A stretch of DNA of 64,000 bases from Ensifer sesbaniae (GTDB taxonomy: Bacteria > Pseudomonadota > Alphaproteobacteria > Rhizobiales > Rhizobiaceae), in assembly GCF_013283665.1 (NCBI RefSeq), contig NZ_JABEKU010000001.1:682001-746000 (forward strand), written 5' to 3'. Each line of letters opens with the position of its first letter. Position 1 is the first letter of the stretch. Below the pieces are notes generated by a model. It saw only the letters and a list, made by a program, of their open reading frames with translations, was not told the DNA's origin and searched no databases. This document shows positions 7,006 to 15,662 of this stretch, piece by piece. Position numbers and translations under genes: made by a program.

Positions 7006-7305
7006 CTATTGAGCTGGCGCCGTAGTTGAAGGCTGGGTCGTGGACGGCTGTGTGGTTGAGGGGGTCGTTGTCGAGGGGGTGCTTGTCGACGGTTGAGTGG
7101 TTGAAGGCTCCGAGGTGGACGGTGCTGTCGTGGACGGTGTCGTTGTTGAAGGCGTGGTCGTCGACGGTTGAGATGTCGTCGGCTCAGTCGTGGTCTCCGG
7201 CGGTGTTGCGGTCTCCGTGGTCGCTTCCTTCTTTGGCATTAGAAGAACGACGAGGATGATGACGACCACGGCAAGGATAATTCCGAGGACGGTGTTTCGG
7301 CTCAT
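7006..7305 (-). CDS. membrane-anchored Thr/Ser/Pro repeat protein
   Basis: A 99-residue protein: one N-terminal transmembrane helix (about residues 5-23, TVLGIILAVVVIILVVLLM) followed by a low-complexity tail of about 13 units of the PSTT type (PSTTTPSTTTPSTTAPST). The start has AGGAG at good distance. The tail would be extended and outside the inner membrane. It belongs to the leftward cargo block with the RES gene downstream. Function is unknown. Confidence 0.7.
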   Translation of the reverse strand: MSRNTVLGIILAVVVIILVVLLMPKKEATTETATPPETTTEPTTSQPSTTTPSTTTPSTTAPSTSEPSTTQPSTSTPSTTTPSTTQPSTTQPSTTAPAQ

Positions 7306-7410
7306 GCTTCACTCCTCTTGGATGCATGCGACTCGGGAATTGTATCACTGCAACCAAAACCGGAGATGAACGGGCTGCCGGCACTTTTGCCACGGCTTTC
7401 GTGCGGCGGC

Positions 7411-7653
7411 TTACTTCGGGGAGAAGCCTTGCTCCGCCATGCATGCTTTGAAGGTGCTGTCCGCAGCAATGGCACCGGCCATCCAGAGACGCCCCGCAAT
7501 GACCTGCGTCTCCGCGGCGCGCCCATTGCAAATAGCCTTGGCGCGCTCGAAGCGAGATTCTTTACTGTTGGTTTGAATTTCCTTCCAATCGCTCGCCGAG
7601 CTGGAGTTGCAGCCGGCTAGTGCTGCAAGGGCTATGAGCCATATCTTGTGCAT
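7411..7653 (-). CDS. small putative lipoprotein (80 aa)
   Basis: Signal peptide with lipobox LAGC at residues 12-15 (MHKIWLIALAALAGCNSSSA), then a 65-residue helical domain with two further cysteines (AICNG, FKACMAEQGF). The ATG at 7653 follows AAGGGGAGG, a strong ribosome site; an upstream in-frame alternative start is not needed. The product is expected in the membrane facing the periplasm. The family is not recognised. Confidence 0.7.
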   Translation of the reverse strand: MHKIWLIALAALAGCNSSSASDWKEIQTNSKESRFERAKAICNGRAAETQVIAGRLWMAGAIAADSTFKACMAEQGFSPK

Positions 7654-7728
7654 CGTCCTCCCCTTGGTCAATCACAGGTTGCTAATGTAGTCGAGGCCGG
7701 AGAAACGATCAATCGTTCTGAGATACCT

Positions 7729-7766
7729 GAGGCCTCCCTCGGGATGCTGCCCCCGAGGGAGGCCTC
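7729..7766 (-). terminator. 15-bp perfect hairpin after the YHYH gene
   Basis: GAGGCCTCCCTCGGG (7729-7743) and CCCGAGGGAGGCCTC (7752-7766) are exact complements with an 8-base loop. It begins 10 bases beyond the stop of the leftward gene at 7776. It is very stable, but the T tract is poor, so it could be a terminator or an RNA 3'-end stabiliser. Confidence 0.55.
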
Positions 7767-7775
7767 GGTCAGGTG

Positions 7776-7910
7776 TCAATGACAGTGGTAACCGCCTGTC
7801 TTGTGGTTGGTGTGACAACCGTTCTCGTCAGTCCCCCCACTGTGAGCAGAAACGTAGGTTGCGCTACCGAAAAAGATGAGCGCAGCCGCTGCGAGCTTAA
7901 TCAACTTCAT
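7776..7910 (-). CDS. YHYH-type small secreted protein (44 aa)
   Basis: A signal peptide (MKLIKLAAAALIFFGSATYVSA) is followed by HSGGTDENGCHTNHKTGGYH and a final Cys-His. This is the His/Cys motif of small secreted proteins annotated as YHYH domain. GGAGGGA precedes the ATG. The His and Cys residues could bind metal. A related protein lies in the accessory region at 31998-32159. No biochemical role is known to me for the family. Confidence 0.75.
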   Translation of the reverse strand: MKLIKLAAAALIFFGSATYVSAHSGGTDENGCHTNHKTGGYHCH

Positions 7911-8251
7911 GATGGTCCCTCCATTGCTATGCAACTTAAACACGGCGCACAAGTGAAGTCGAGACTAAATTAGAAGTTACAGATTTGGCCGGTTGGATGG
8001 GTTAACGAGGTCATAGCGAATGACTGACGAAAGTGCTGGAAATGCACGCGCCTATCTCCTTGGAGCGGCATCGTTTATGCGGTAGGTCCGACCAAGCTGT
8101 TCGCTTATGTTCCTCACCCGTTTGGGTTAGAGAAGGATGCACGGACCTGATCCGTACCGGGACCGTTCTACGCTCGTTCGAGGATATTTCAGAAGTTGTG
8201 ATTTTATCACCGCAGGTCAGCCCCGCGGGCTGTCGCCAGAGGCAATGAAGC
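7911..8251. other. 341-bp gap before the late operon
   Basis: No convincing gene is seen on either strand. The stretch separates the leftward cargo block from the terminase genes, so it should contain the late promoter, but no clear -35/-10 pair stands out. A short hairpin CAGCCC/GGGCTG (8218-8232) lies 20 bases before the terminase small-subunit start. Confidence 0.5.
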
Positions 8252-8641
8252 ATGACAGACGGGACCCGAAACAACGGGAAGAAAACGGGAAAGGGAAACC
8301 CGCCCGTCGAGCATCAGTTCAAGCCTGGGAATCCTGGCCGCCCGAAAGGTGCCCGCAACAAACTCGGTGAGATGTTCATCGAAGACATGCTCGCAGCTTG
8401 GGAAAGCAAAGGCGCTGCTGCGATCCACACCGTCATTGAGAAACGCCCCCAGGACTTCCTGAAGGTTGTCGCCTCGCTGATGCCGAAGGATTTGAATGTC
8501 AACATCAACCAGATCGGCGAGATGACGGATGAGCAGCTCCTCGACCGCATCCGGAAGCTCGACGCCACCATCCAACCTTTCCTCTCTGCTCATGGAGAGG
8601 ATGGAAATAGCGATGGAGATCGAACGCCGACAGCGCACTAG
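8252..8641 (+). CDS. terminase small subunit-like protein (DUF5681-type)
   Basis: A 129-residue protein. The N-terminal HQFKPGNPGRPKGARNKL is the DUF5681 signature found in small terminase proteins next to large subunits. The middle is helical and the C-terminus overlaps the start of the large subunit gene. The small subunit binds phage DNA and presents it to the ATPase. It is the first gene of the late operon. Confidence 0.8.
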   Translation: MTDGTRNNGKKTGKGNPPVEHQFKPGNPGRPKGARNKLGEMFIEDMLAAWESKGAAAIHTVIEKRPQDFLKVVASLMPKDLNVNINQIGEMTDEQLLDRIRKLDATIQPFLSAHGEDGNSDGDRTPTAH

Positions 8642-9980
8642 CCGCCTTCGGTTCTATCGCCCCTACAAGAAGCAGATCGAGTTCCACAAGGCGGGCGCTG
8701 CGTATCGTGAGCGCCTTTTCGTGGCCGGCAACCAGCTCGGCAAGACGCTGGCCGGTGCCGCAGAAGCAGCGATGCATTTGACCGGTCAGTATCCAGACTG
8801 GTGGGAAGGCCGGCGCTTCGACCGCCCGGTGATCATGCTTGCCGGTTCTGAATCGTACGAACTGACCCGCGATGGCGTGCAACGACTTCTCATCGGTCCG
8901 CCGATGAACGAAGAGGATTGGGGCACTGGCTATATTCCGAAGGCTGCCATTGTCGACACCACGCGCCGCAGCGGCGTGTCTGGCGCGCTGGATAGCGTCA
9001 CGGTTCGGCATGTCTCGGGCGGCGTCTCAACGGTCCTGTTCAAGGCATATGAGCAGGGCCGCGGTAAGTGGCAGGCAAACACGGTTGATTTCGTCTGGTT
9101 CGACGAAGAGCCGCCCGAGGACGTTTATCTAGAGGGCATCACGCGAACCAACGCGACCGGCGGCGCTGTCGCTGTCACGTTCACGCCCTTGAAGGGCATG
9201 AGCACGGTCGTCGCGAGGTTCATCATGCCGGGTGACGACGAGGGTGCCAAATACCGCACGACCGTCACCATGACGATCGACGATGCGGAACACTACAGCC
9301 CGGAGGAGCGGGCCCGCATCATCGCCAGCTATCCAGCGCACGAACGCGAGGCCCGCACAAAGGGCGTTCCGTCGCTCGGCTCTGGTCGCATCTTCCCGGT
9401 CTCGGAGGAGAGCATCACCGTCGCGCCATTCGAGATCCCGAAACACTGGGTCCAGATCGGTGGCCTTGATTTCGGGTGGGATCACCCATTCGGCGCCGCT
9501 GGTTGCGCCTGGGATCGCGACGCCGACGTGTTCTATGTGACGAAGGTCTATCGGGAGCGTGAGGCGACGCCGATCATTCACGCCGCAGCGCTGAAACCGT
9601 GGGGCGCCTGGCTGCCGTGGTCATGGCCGCATGATGGCCTGCAGCATGACAAGGGCAGCGGTGAGCAACTGGCTGTGCAGTATCGGGCTCAGGGGCTCAA
9701 CATGCTGCCCGAGCGCGCCACCTTCGACGACGGCTCGAACGGCGTCGAGGCGGGCATCTCGGACATGCTGCAGCGGATGCAGACGGGCCGCTTCAAGGTG
9801 TTTTCGACCTGTGGCGAGTTCTTCGAAGAGTTCCGGCTCTATCACCGGAAAGACGGGAAGATCGTGAAAGAGCGCGACGACGTGATTTCAGCGTCCCGCT
9901 ACGCGCTGATGATGAAGCGCTTTGCGAAGGTGAAACCTGACAACAAGGCCTGGGCCTTCACAGATCGGAAGGTTGTTTGA
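8592..9980 (+). CDS. terminase large subunit
   Basis: The predicted ATPase-nuclease has 462 residues and pumps DNA into the prohead. Walker A is VAGNQLGKT (residues 44-52), Walker B is FVWFDEEPP near residue 157, and the nuclease domain starts at GGLDFGWDHP near 290 with its first Asp. The gene overlaps the small-subunit gene in another frame. The ATG at 8592 gives a normal N-terminus (MERMEIAMEIERR); ATGs at 8601 and 8613 are alternatives. The stop overlaps the portal start in TGATG. Confidence 0.93.
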   Translation: MERMEIAMEIERRQRTSRLRFYRPYKKQIEFHKAGAAYRERLFVAGNQLGKTLAGAAEAAMHLTGQYPDWWEGRRFDRPVIMLAGSESYELTRDGVQRLLIGPPMNEEDWGTGYIPKAAIVDTTRRSGVSGALDSVTVRHVSGGVSTVLFKAYEQGRGKWQANTVDFVWFDEEPPEDVYLEGITRTNATGGAVAVTFTPLKGMSTVVARFIMPGDDEGAKYRTTVTMTIDDAEHYSPEERARIIASYPAHEREARTKGVPSLGSGRIFPVSEESITVAPFEIPKHWVQIGGLDFGWDHPFGAAGCAWDRDADVFYVTKVYREREATPIIHAAALKPWGAWLPWSWPHDGLQHDKGSGEQLAVQYRAQGLNMLPERATFDDGSNGVEAGISDMLQRMQTGRFKVFSTCGEFFEEFRLYHRKDGKIVKERDDVISASRYALMMKRFAKVKPDNKAWAFTDRKVV

Positions 9981-12037
9981 TGCCTGCACTGACAAATGCA
10001 CAAGTCGCCTCGCAGGTGACGCAACTGGTGAAGGACTGCGAGAGCTTCCGCGACCAGCTTTCCACCGACCGTGTCAAGGCGATGGAATATTACGATGGCG
10101 AGATGAAAGACGTGCCGGCCGATCCGAACCGGTCGAAAGTCGTCTCGCGCGACGTGCGCTCTGCCATCAAGAAGGTGTTGCCGTCGCTCATCCGGACCAT
10201 TCTCGGCAACGACAAGGTCGTCGAATACGAGCCGGTGAACCAGGGTGACGAGGCCGGCGCCGAACAGGCCACAGACTACATCAACTACATCGTCTTTCCG
10301 GAGAGCGATGGTTACGACGCCGTGCAGGACGCCGCGCATGATGCGCTGAAGCTGCGCAACGGCGTCATTCGCTGGTGGTACGACAAGAAGCGCATTGTAG
10401 AGGTCTCGCGACACACCGGCCTTGATGAGGCCGCCATGGTGCAGCTCGTCGGCGACGATTCGGTCGAGGTGCTGGAACAGGCGCAGTCGATTGCCACGGT
10501 GGAAACGGAACAGGGCCCGCAGCAGATCCCGGTTTACGACCTGAAGATCAGGCGCGTGATCGAAAAGGGCTGCACACGGCTCGCCGCGGTGCCGCTTGAG
10601 GAATTCCTCATCCATCCCGACGCGATGTCGATCGACGACAGCCTTTGCACCGGTCTTAGCATGAAGATGCGCCGTTCCGACCTGGTCGCGATGGGCTACG
10701 ATCGGGCCGTAATCGACGCGCTGCCAGCGACGACCAAGGACAACGAGAAGGAATCTGAGGAGTTCGCGCGGCGCCGCGATGTTGTCGACGCCGACGACCA
10801 GGCGGATAAGGCGGCCCAGGAGGTCGATTACTACGAGCTGTATGTCCGGATCGATGCCGACGACGATGGAATCGCCGAATTGCGCCGCATGGTCTTTGCA
10901 GGCGGTACCGCTGAGAAGAACCTCCTCGAAAATGAGGAATGGGACGAAGCGCCCTTTGCCGATCTGATCACCGAGCGCCGGCCGCACCAGCGCGAAGGCA
11001 ATTCAATCACCGACGATATGGCAGAGATCCAGCGCATCAAGACCGTGTTGCTGCGCCAGACGCTTGATAACCTCTACTGGCAGAACAATCTTCAGCCCAT
11101 CGTTCAGGAAGGCACGATCGAGAACCCCGAGGCGGTGCTTAACCCGAAATTCGGCCAGCCGATCCGGGTGAGCCAGAGCGTCAGTGTGAGGGATGCCGTC
11201 GGCTACAACCAGGTGCCGCTGGTCGCTGACAAGTCTTTCAACATGCTCGGCTACCTCGATCAGGAAGCCACCGACCGCACCGGCATTTCTGAAGCCTCGA
11301 GCGGCCTAGCTCCGGATGCGCTGCAGAACATGACCGCCAAGGCCTCGTCGATGATCGAGGCCGCCGGCATCGGCCAGACCGAGCTGATGGTTCGCACCTT
11401 CGCGCAAGGCCTGAAGCGCGTGTTCCAGGGCCTGCTGAAGCTGACCATCAAGCATCAGGACCAGCCGCGCACGGTGCGCCTTCGTGGTCAGTGGGTGACC
11501 TTCGATCCGCGGCACTGGAATGCGGCCATGGACGCCACGGTGAACACCGGTCTTGGCGCCGGCACGCGCGAACGTGACATGATGATGGTGCAGATGATCC
11601 AGCAATTGCAGGAGAAGCTGCTCTCATCGCTCGGGCCGGTCAACAACCCGTATGTGTCGCCCGACAACCTCTATAACTCGATCGCGAAAACGGTCGAGGC
11701 TGCCGGTCTCAAGTCTCCGGATCTGTATTTCACCAAGCCCGACCAGGAAGAGCTTGATAACCGCCTCAAAGCAGAGGCGAACAAGCCAGACCCGGAAATG
11801 CAGAAAGTCCAGATTCAGGCCCAGGCCGACATGGAGAAGGCTAAGCTCGACGCCGAGACCGATCGGCAGAAACTGGCCGCACAGACGCAAGTCGACATGG
11901 CGAAGATCCAGGCCGACAGCGATATCAAGCGCTACCAGATCGATCAGGAGATCAAGCTCAAGCGTGATCAGGCGATGGCGCAAGCGCTGGTCGGTCAGCG
12001 CATCCCGCAGCCCCAGATCGGAGGCCAGCCAGGATGA
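9980..12037 (+). CDS. portal protein, P22-like
   Basis: A 685-residue portal protein that forms the dodecameric DNA gate of the capsid. It has the P22 gp1 family size and layout: a helical N-terminus (SRDVRSAIKKVLPSLIRTIL), a central wing, and a clip/crown region with SSGLAPDALQNMTAKASSMI near 445. A long Gln/Lys/Asp-rich C-terminal coiled coil (about 600-670) resembles the barrel. The ATG overlaps the terminase stop. It is typical of podoviruses without a prohead protease. Confidence 0.9.
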   Translation: MPALTNAQVASQVTQLVKDCESFRDQLSTDRVKAMEYYDGEMKDVPADPNRSKVVSRDVRSAIKKVLPSLIRTILGNDKVVEYEPVNQGDEAGAEQATDYINYIVFPESDGYDAVQDAAHDALKLRNGVIRWWYDKKRIVEVSRHTGLDEAAMVQLVGDDSVEVLEQAQSIATVETEQGPQQIPVYDLKIRRVIEKGCTRLAAVPLEEFLIHPDAMSIDDSLCTGLSMKMRRSDLVAMGYDRAVIDALPATTKDNEKESEEFARRRDVVDADDQADKAAQEVDYYELYVRIDADDDGIAELRRMVFAGGTAEKNLLENEEWDEAPFADLITERRPHQREGNSITDDMAEIQRIKTVLLRQTLDNLYWQNNLQPIVQEGTIENPEAVLNPKFGQPIRVSQSVSVRDAVGYNQVPLVADKSFNMLGYLDQEATDRTGISEASSGLAPDALQNMTAKASSMIEAAGIGQTELMVRTFAQGLKRVFQGLLKLTIKHQDQPRTVRLRGQWVTFDPRHWNAAMDATVNTGLGAGTRERDMMMVQMIQQLQEKLLSSLGPVNNPYVSPDNLYNSIAKTVEAAGLKSPDLYFTKPDQEELDNRLKAEANKPDPEMQKVQIQAQADMEKAKLDAETDRQKLAAQTQVDMAKIQADSDIKRYQIDQEIKLKRDQAMAQALVGQRIPQPQIGGQPG

Positions 12038-12273
12038 AGCAGGAAGAGAAGCAAGCGGCCGCCCGCGCGATGCTCGACAATCCGCTGTTTCACGCCGTCA
12101 TGGACGATCTGGAAGCAGCAGCCATCAACGGCTGCATCAACGCACCGGTCACCGACGATGAGACCCGCGCCGCCTATGCGGCCGAAGCGCGGGCTATCAG
12201 GAAATTCCGTAGCAAGCTCAAGTTCCTCGCCGAGGAACAAGCCAAGGCTGACGGGAAGGGCGCCCCGGCATAG
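12034..12273 (+). CDS. small phage protein between portal and scaffold
   Basis: A 79-residue helical protein (MKQEEKQAAARAMLDNPLFH) whose ATGA start overlaps the portal stop. Small helical proteins sit at this place in many podoviruses with P22-like portals. The role is not known; a scaffold or portal accessory is possible. Confidence 0.7.
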   Translation: MKQEEKQAAARAMLDNPLFHAVMDDLEAAAINGCINAPVTDDETRAAYAAEARAIRKFRSKLKFLAEEQAKADGKGAPA

Positions 12274-12307
12274 GGCCCGGGCCAAACCTTAGAAGGCAGC
12301 AAGCAAC

Positions 12308-13279
12308 ATGACAGACGCAGCCACCAACTCCCCGTTCGTCGGGGAGAGTGATAGCGGTCGCCCCGCACTCACCATCGACGACGCCGCAAACCTCGACTTT
12401 GCCGAGCCCCCTGAGGCCAACGAGCAGGAAGAGGAAGAGGGGCAGTCGACGAATGCGACCGGTGAGGCCACGGATGAGGGCCAAGAGACCGGCGATACCG
12501 CAGACAACACCGAAGGCGACGAGCAGACCGATGCCGATAACGGCGAAGGGGCCAACGAAGCCGACAGCCAGATCGTCACCCTGAAGGGTGGCGAACAGGT
12601 GCCGTTGTCCGAGCTGAAGCTTGGGTACATGCGGGATCGCGATTACCGACACAAGACGCAGGATCTCGGCAACAGGAGCCGAAATCTTGACGCCATGACA
12701 ACCCGCGTGACCAACACGGTCAAGGGTATCGCTTCCTATCTGGCGGAACGTTTGCCGCCTGAGCCGTCACGTCAGTTGGCGTATCAGAACCCCGCCGAGT
12801 ACACCCGCCAGAAGGCGCTGTATGACGACGGTTTGGCAAACATCAGCCAGATCATCGAACTGGCGAACGACTCGACGGCAGTTGCCGGCGAGCTTGCCTC
12901 GTCGGTGACCGAAGAGACGCTTCAGGCCGAGAGCGAAAAGCTGGCTCAGGTGTTCCCGCAGACGACAAAGGATGAAGGCCGCAAGGCTTTTTTCGATCAG
13001 GCGTTTTCGGCGGCACGTGAACTCGGCTTCTCCGACGCCGAGCTGAAGGGCGTCAGCGATCACCGGCTTTTCGGCCTGGCATACTATGCCCAGATCGGCA
13101 TGAAGGCCGAACAGGCCCGCGCCAAGGCGCTTACCAAGGTCACGGCAGCGCCTCCGGCCACGCCGAGCCCGCGCCCGAACGGTGCTGCCAACCAGCAGGT
13201 TCGCAAGAGCAAGGAAGCGATGCAGCGGTTGTCGAAAAGCGGGTCGATCAAGGACGCAATGGCGATCGACTTCGACTAA
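12308..13279 (+). CDS. head scaffolding protein
   Basis: A 323-residue protein. The first 95 residues are strongly acidic and disordered (NEQEEEEGQSTNATGEATDE), followed by helical segments and a basic C-terminal end (QQVRKSKEAMQRLSKSGSIK). Acidic, helical proteins with a basic C-terminal capsid-binding tail directly before the capsid gene are scaffolds. No protease domain is seen. Confidence 0.8.
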   Translation: MTDAATNSPFVGESDSGRPALTIDDAANLDFAEPPEANEQEEEEGQSTNATGEATDEGQETGDTADNTEGDEQTDADNGEGANEADSQIVTLKGGEQVPLSELKLGYMRDRDYRHKTQDLGNRSRNLDAMTTRVTNTVKGIASYLAERLPPEPSRQLAYQNPAEYTRQKALYDDGLANISQIIELANDSTAVAGELASSVTEETLQAESEKLAQVFPQTTKDEGRKAFFDQAFSAARELGFSDAELKGVSDHRLFGLAYYAQIGMKAEQARAKALTKVTAAPPATPSPRPNGAANQQVRKSKEAMQRLSKSGSIKDAMAIDFD

Positions 13280-13303
13280 CCCCTCAATCGAAGGAACACG
13301 GAA

Positions 13304-14299
13304 ATGGCCGCATTGGCAAACACGTTCACGACCAATCAGGCCGTGGGCAACCGCGAAGAACTTTCCGACGTGGTGTCGCGCATCACGCCGGAAGATACCC
13401 CGATCTACTCCCTGATCGAGAAGGGCACCGCGAAATCGGTGCACCCCGAATGGGAGACCGACGAGCTCGCCGCTCCGGGGGCCAACATCAAGACTGAAGG
13501 TGACGAATACACCTTCGGCGCGATCACCCCGCCGGAGCGCCTGGGCAACTACACCCAGATCCTGCGCAAGGACTGGATCATCTCGGCTACCCAGGAAGTC
13601 GTTTCCGAGGCCGGCAACGTCCAGAAGCGGAAGTACCAGAAGCTGAAGAAGGGCGTTGAAATCCGCAAGGACGTCGAATTCGCCATCGTCGATACCAACG
13701 CTTCCGTTGGCGGCGCCACCCGCGAATTCGGCTCGCTGAATACCTGGATCGAGACGAACGTCTCCCGCGGTGCCGGCGGCGCCAACGGAGGCTTCAATGG
13801 AACGACGGGCCTCACGGTCGCGCCGACCGACGGCACGCAGCGTGCGTTCACCAAGGCCATCTTGGACAGCGTCATGCAGCAGGGCTACCAGAGCGGGGCG
13901 AACTTCCGTCACGTCTCGGTCTCGCCCTACGTCAAGAGCGTGTTCGTCACCTTCATGTCCGACAGCAACGTCGCGCCGTTCCGGTACGCCGTTTCCAAGG
14001 GTGGCGAGCGCAACACCATCGTTGCGACGGCCGATTACTACGAAGGCCCGTTCGGTACGGTGATGATCCACCCGAACCGGGTGCAGGCCGGCGCCGCCGC
14101 GCAAGCTCGCAACGCCTTCTTCATCGACCCCGACATGTTGTCGTTCCTCTGGCTCCGCAAGATCCAGGAAGACAAGGATGTCGCGAAGACGGGCGACGCT
14201 GACAAGGGCGTCCTCATCGGTGAGGGCACCCTCAAGGTCCACAACGAGAAGGGTCTCGGCGTCGCTGCCGACCTCTTCGGCCTGACCGCCGCGAGCTAA
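13304..14299 (+). CDS. major capsid protein, SU10/DUF5309 type
   Basis: A 331-residue HK97-fold capsid protein of the group annotated as SU10 major capsid protein or DUF5309. Typical parts are VVSRITPEDTPIYSLIEKGT near residue 23, LGNYTQILRKDWIISATQEV near 85, and KIQEDKDVAKTGDADKGVLI near the end. GAAGGA precedes the ATG. It follows the scaffold and is followed by a terminator, as expected for the most highly expressed late gene. Confidence 0.9.
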   Translation: MAALANTFTTNQAVGNREELSDVVSRITPEDTPIYSLIEKGTAKSVHPEWETDELAAPGANIKTEGDEYTFGAITPPERLGNYTQILRKDWIISATQEVVSEAGNVQKRKYQKLKKGVEIRKDVEFAIVDTNASVGGATREFGSLNTWIETNVSRGAGGANGGFNGTTGLTVAPTDGTQRAFTKAILDSVMQQGYQSGANFRHVSVSPYVKSVFVTFMSDSNVAPFRYAVSKGGERNTIVATADYYEGPFGTVMIHPNRVQAGAAAQARNAFFIDPDMLSFLWLRKIQEDKDVAKTGDADKGVLIGEGTLKVHNEKGLGVAADLFGLTAAS

Positions 14300-14327
14300 C
14301 CGCGACGGTTTCAACGTCATCTGAGAA

Positions 14328-14351
14328 AGGGCGGGCTTCGGCTCGCCTTTT
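14328..14351 (+). terminator. intrinsic terminator after the capsid gene
   Basis: GGCGGGC (14330-14336, with one base of slack) and GCTCGCC (14341-14347) enclose a TTCG tetraloop. AAA lies before and TTTTCC after. It probably gives partial termination and makes capsid mRNA more abundant than that of downstream genes. Confidence 0.75.
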
Positions 14352-14372
14352 CCATATCAGGAGCAAGTGGAA

Positions 14373-14573
14373 ATGACCGATCAGAACAAGCCGGCTGGTG
14401 CCGCAAAGGAAAAGAAGCTCGTTCCCGTCAAGCTGTTGCGCGACGTCTGGGACGAGGACGGCGAACGACTGCCGAAGGGCGGCGAACTCGACCTTCCCCT
14501 CGATTTCGCGAAGCAGCTCATCGAGGAAGGCAAGGCAAAGCGGAATGACCCGCTCCCGGGCGATTCCAAATGA
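14373..14573 (+). CDS. small virion-module protein (66 aa)
   Basis: The predicted product has 66 residues (MTDQNKPAGAAKEKKLVPVK). It has a basic N-terminus and a compact second half with DGERLPKGGELDLPLDFAKQ. AGGAG lies 9 bases before the ATG at 14373; a GTG at 14367 is too close to it. The position just after the capsid gene suggests a head accessory or decoration protein, but no family was recognised. Confidence 0.65.
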   Translation: MTDQNKPAGAAKEKKLVPVKLLRDVWDEDGERLPKGGELDLPLDFAKQLIEEGKAKRNDPLPGDSK

Positions 14574-14893
14574 TCATTCGTGACGGAGCGTGGACGCTCT
14601 ACGATCACGACATGATGACGGGCCGCTCGGTCTGGCATCTGTTCGACGGGGAGAAGGACGTTTTCCGCGTCGACTACCCCGTCGACAACCTGATCAGCGA
14701 AAACCGGGAAGTCCGCAACAGCGCCGAAAAAGCCTGGCGCGGCGACTGGCACCGGGTCGCCTCGATCCCGCTGAACATAGCCCATAACAGCGGCCTCGTG
14801 CAGGCCCACAGCGAGGGCGACGACCGTTTCGTTAAGCGATTCCTCAACAGCTCCGACAATCGCGCCTGGCGGACAAAGGACGGCCACCTATGA
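14570..14893 (+). CDS. hypothetical virion-module protein (107 aa)
   Basis: A 107-residue protein (MIIRDGAWTLYDHDMMTGRS) whose ATG overlaps the previous stop. It is rich in Trp, Asp and Arg. It lies between the head genes and the connector genes. The family was not recognised. Confidence 0.65.
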   Translation: MIIRDGAWTLYDHDMMTGRSVWHLFDGEKDVFRVDYPVDNLISENREVRNSAEKAWRGDWHRVASIPLNIAHNSGLVQAHSEGDDRFVKRFLNSSDNRAWRTKDGHL

Positions 14894-15063
14894 GCGTCGA
14901 ATATGACCGCGTCAAAGGGCAGGTGAAGGCCATCGAGGCGAACCGGCCCAGCGCCGAGGAGAGCCCCGAAGGCCATCGGGAAGCGAATGAGCACATCGCT
15001 CGTCTGATTGATCGGTCCCGCATGTTCGCCGACGCCGAGCGCGCACGGAAGGTTCCCCTATGA
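14890..15063 (+). CDS. small helical virion-module protein (57 aa)
   Basis: A 58-codon frame, MSVEYDRVKGQVKAIEANRP to ARKVPL, overlaps the gene before and the gene after by ATGA. It is probably one long charged helix. Both exact overlaps and the even codon use support it as real. Confidence 0.65.
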   Translation: MSVEYDRVKGQVKAIEANRPSAEESPEGHREANEHIARLIDRSRMFADAERARKVPL

Positions 15064-15662
15064 GCACCATCCCTGATTATGCCTCGCTGCTCGTCGATGC
15101 TGGCGAGTACAGCGGCCGCAACGATATCGCGCACTTGTTCCCGCGGTTCCTCGGTCTGGCCGAGCTGAAGCTCAACCGGTTCCTCCGGGTGGCCGATATG
15201 GAGGTCGTGGACACGGTCACGGTGACGAATGGTACGGGGACGCTGCCGCCCGATTTCCTCGAGGCGCGCGAGGTGAAAAACGCGAACGGCATTCCGATCC
15301 GCGCCGTGGCTCTGCAGCAGCTCACCGACAGCTATATGGCCCGAGCTGGCATTCCTGCCGGTTATGCCATCGTGGGAAGCACTATCAACGTCCGTCCCGT
15401 CGGCGACGGCAATCTGACCGTCACCTATTACGGCAGGATCCCGGCTCTTACCCGAACGAACCCGTCGAACTGGCTGCTCGAGAAGGCCGCCGACGCGTAC
15501 CTCTATGCCCTCGTCGAGGAAATCGCGATCTGGGAACGCGACGCCGACAAGGTGAGCGGTGCCACCCAGCTTAAGATGGTGGCCCTCTCCGGTCTCAAGA
15601 TCGGCGACGAGCGCTCGCGCTGGGGCAATGCCCAGGTCGTTGTTGGAGGCCCGACCCCATGA
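15060..15662 (+). CDS. head-tail adaptor/gatekeeper-like protein
   Basis: A 200-residue protein (MSTIPDYASLLVDAGEYSGR). The early helical part with FPRFLGLAELKLNRFLRVAD and the following beta region (VTVTNGTGTLPPDFLEAREV) match the adaptor or tail-tube A proteins found after the capsid in podoviruses of the T7/P22 style. ATGA overlap on both sides. It is expected to sit below the portal. Confidence 0.7.
   Translation: MSTIPDYASLLVDAGEYSGRNDIAHLFPRFLGLAELKLNRFLRVADMEVVDTVTVTNGTGTLPPDFLEAREVKNANGIPIRAVALQQLTDSYMARAGIPAGYAIVGSTINVRPVGDGNLTVTYYGRIPALTRTNPSNWLLEKAADAYLYALVEEIAIWERDADKVSGATQLKMVALSGLKIGDERSRWGNAQVVVGGPTP

Noticed and set aside
7020..7200. A short tandem repeat resembling a CRISPR array
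   Set aside because: The repeats are imperfect triplet-coded PSTT units in frame within a membrane protein gene; there are no unique spacers of even length.
8011..8274. A minus-strand gene in the gap before the terminase genes
   Set aside because: No ribosome site, it overlaps the terminase small-subunit start, and its residue content is not protein-like.
12767..14320. A 517-codon minus-strand frame across the capsid gene
   Set aside because: Antisense shadow of the scaffold and capsid genes; no ribosome site and low-quality composition.
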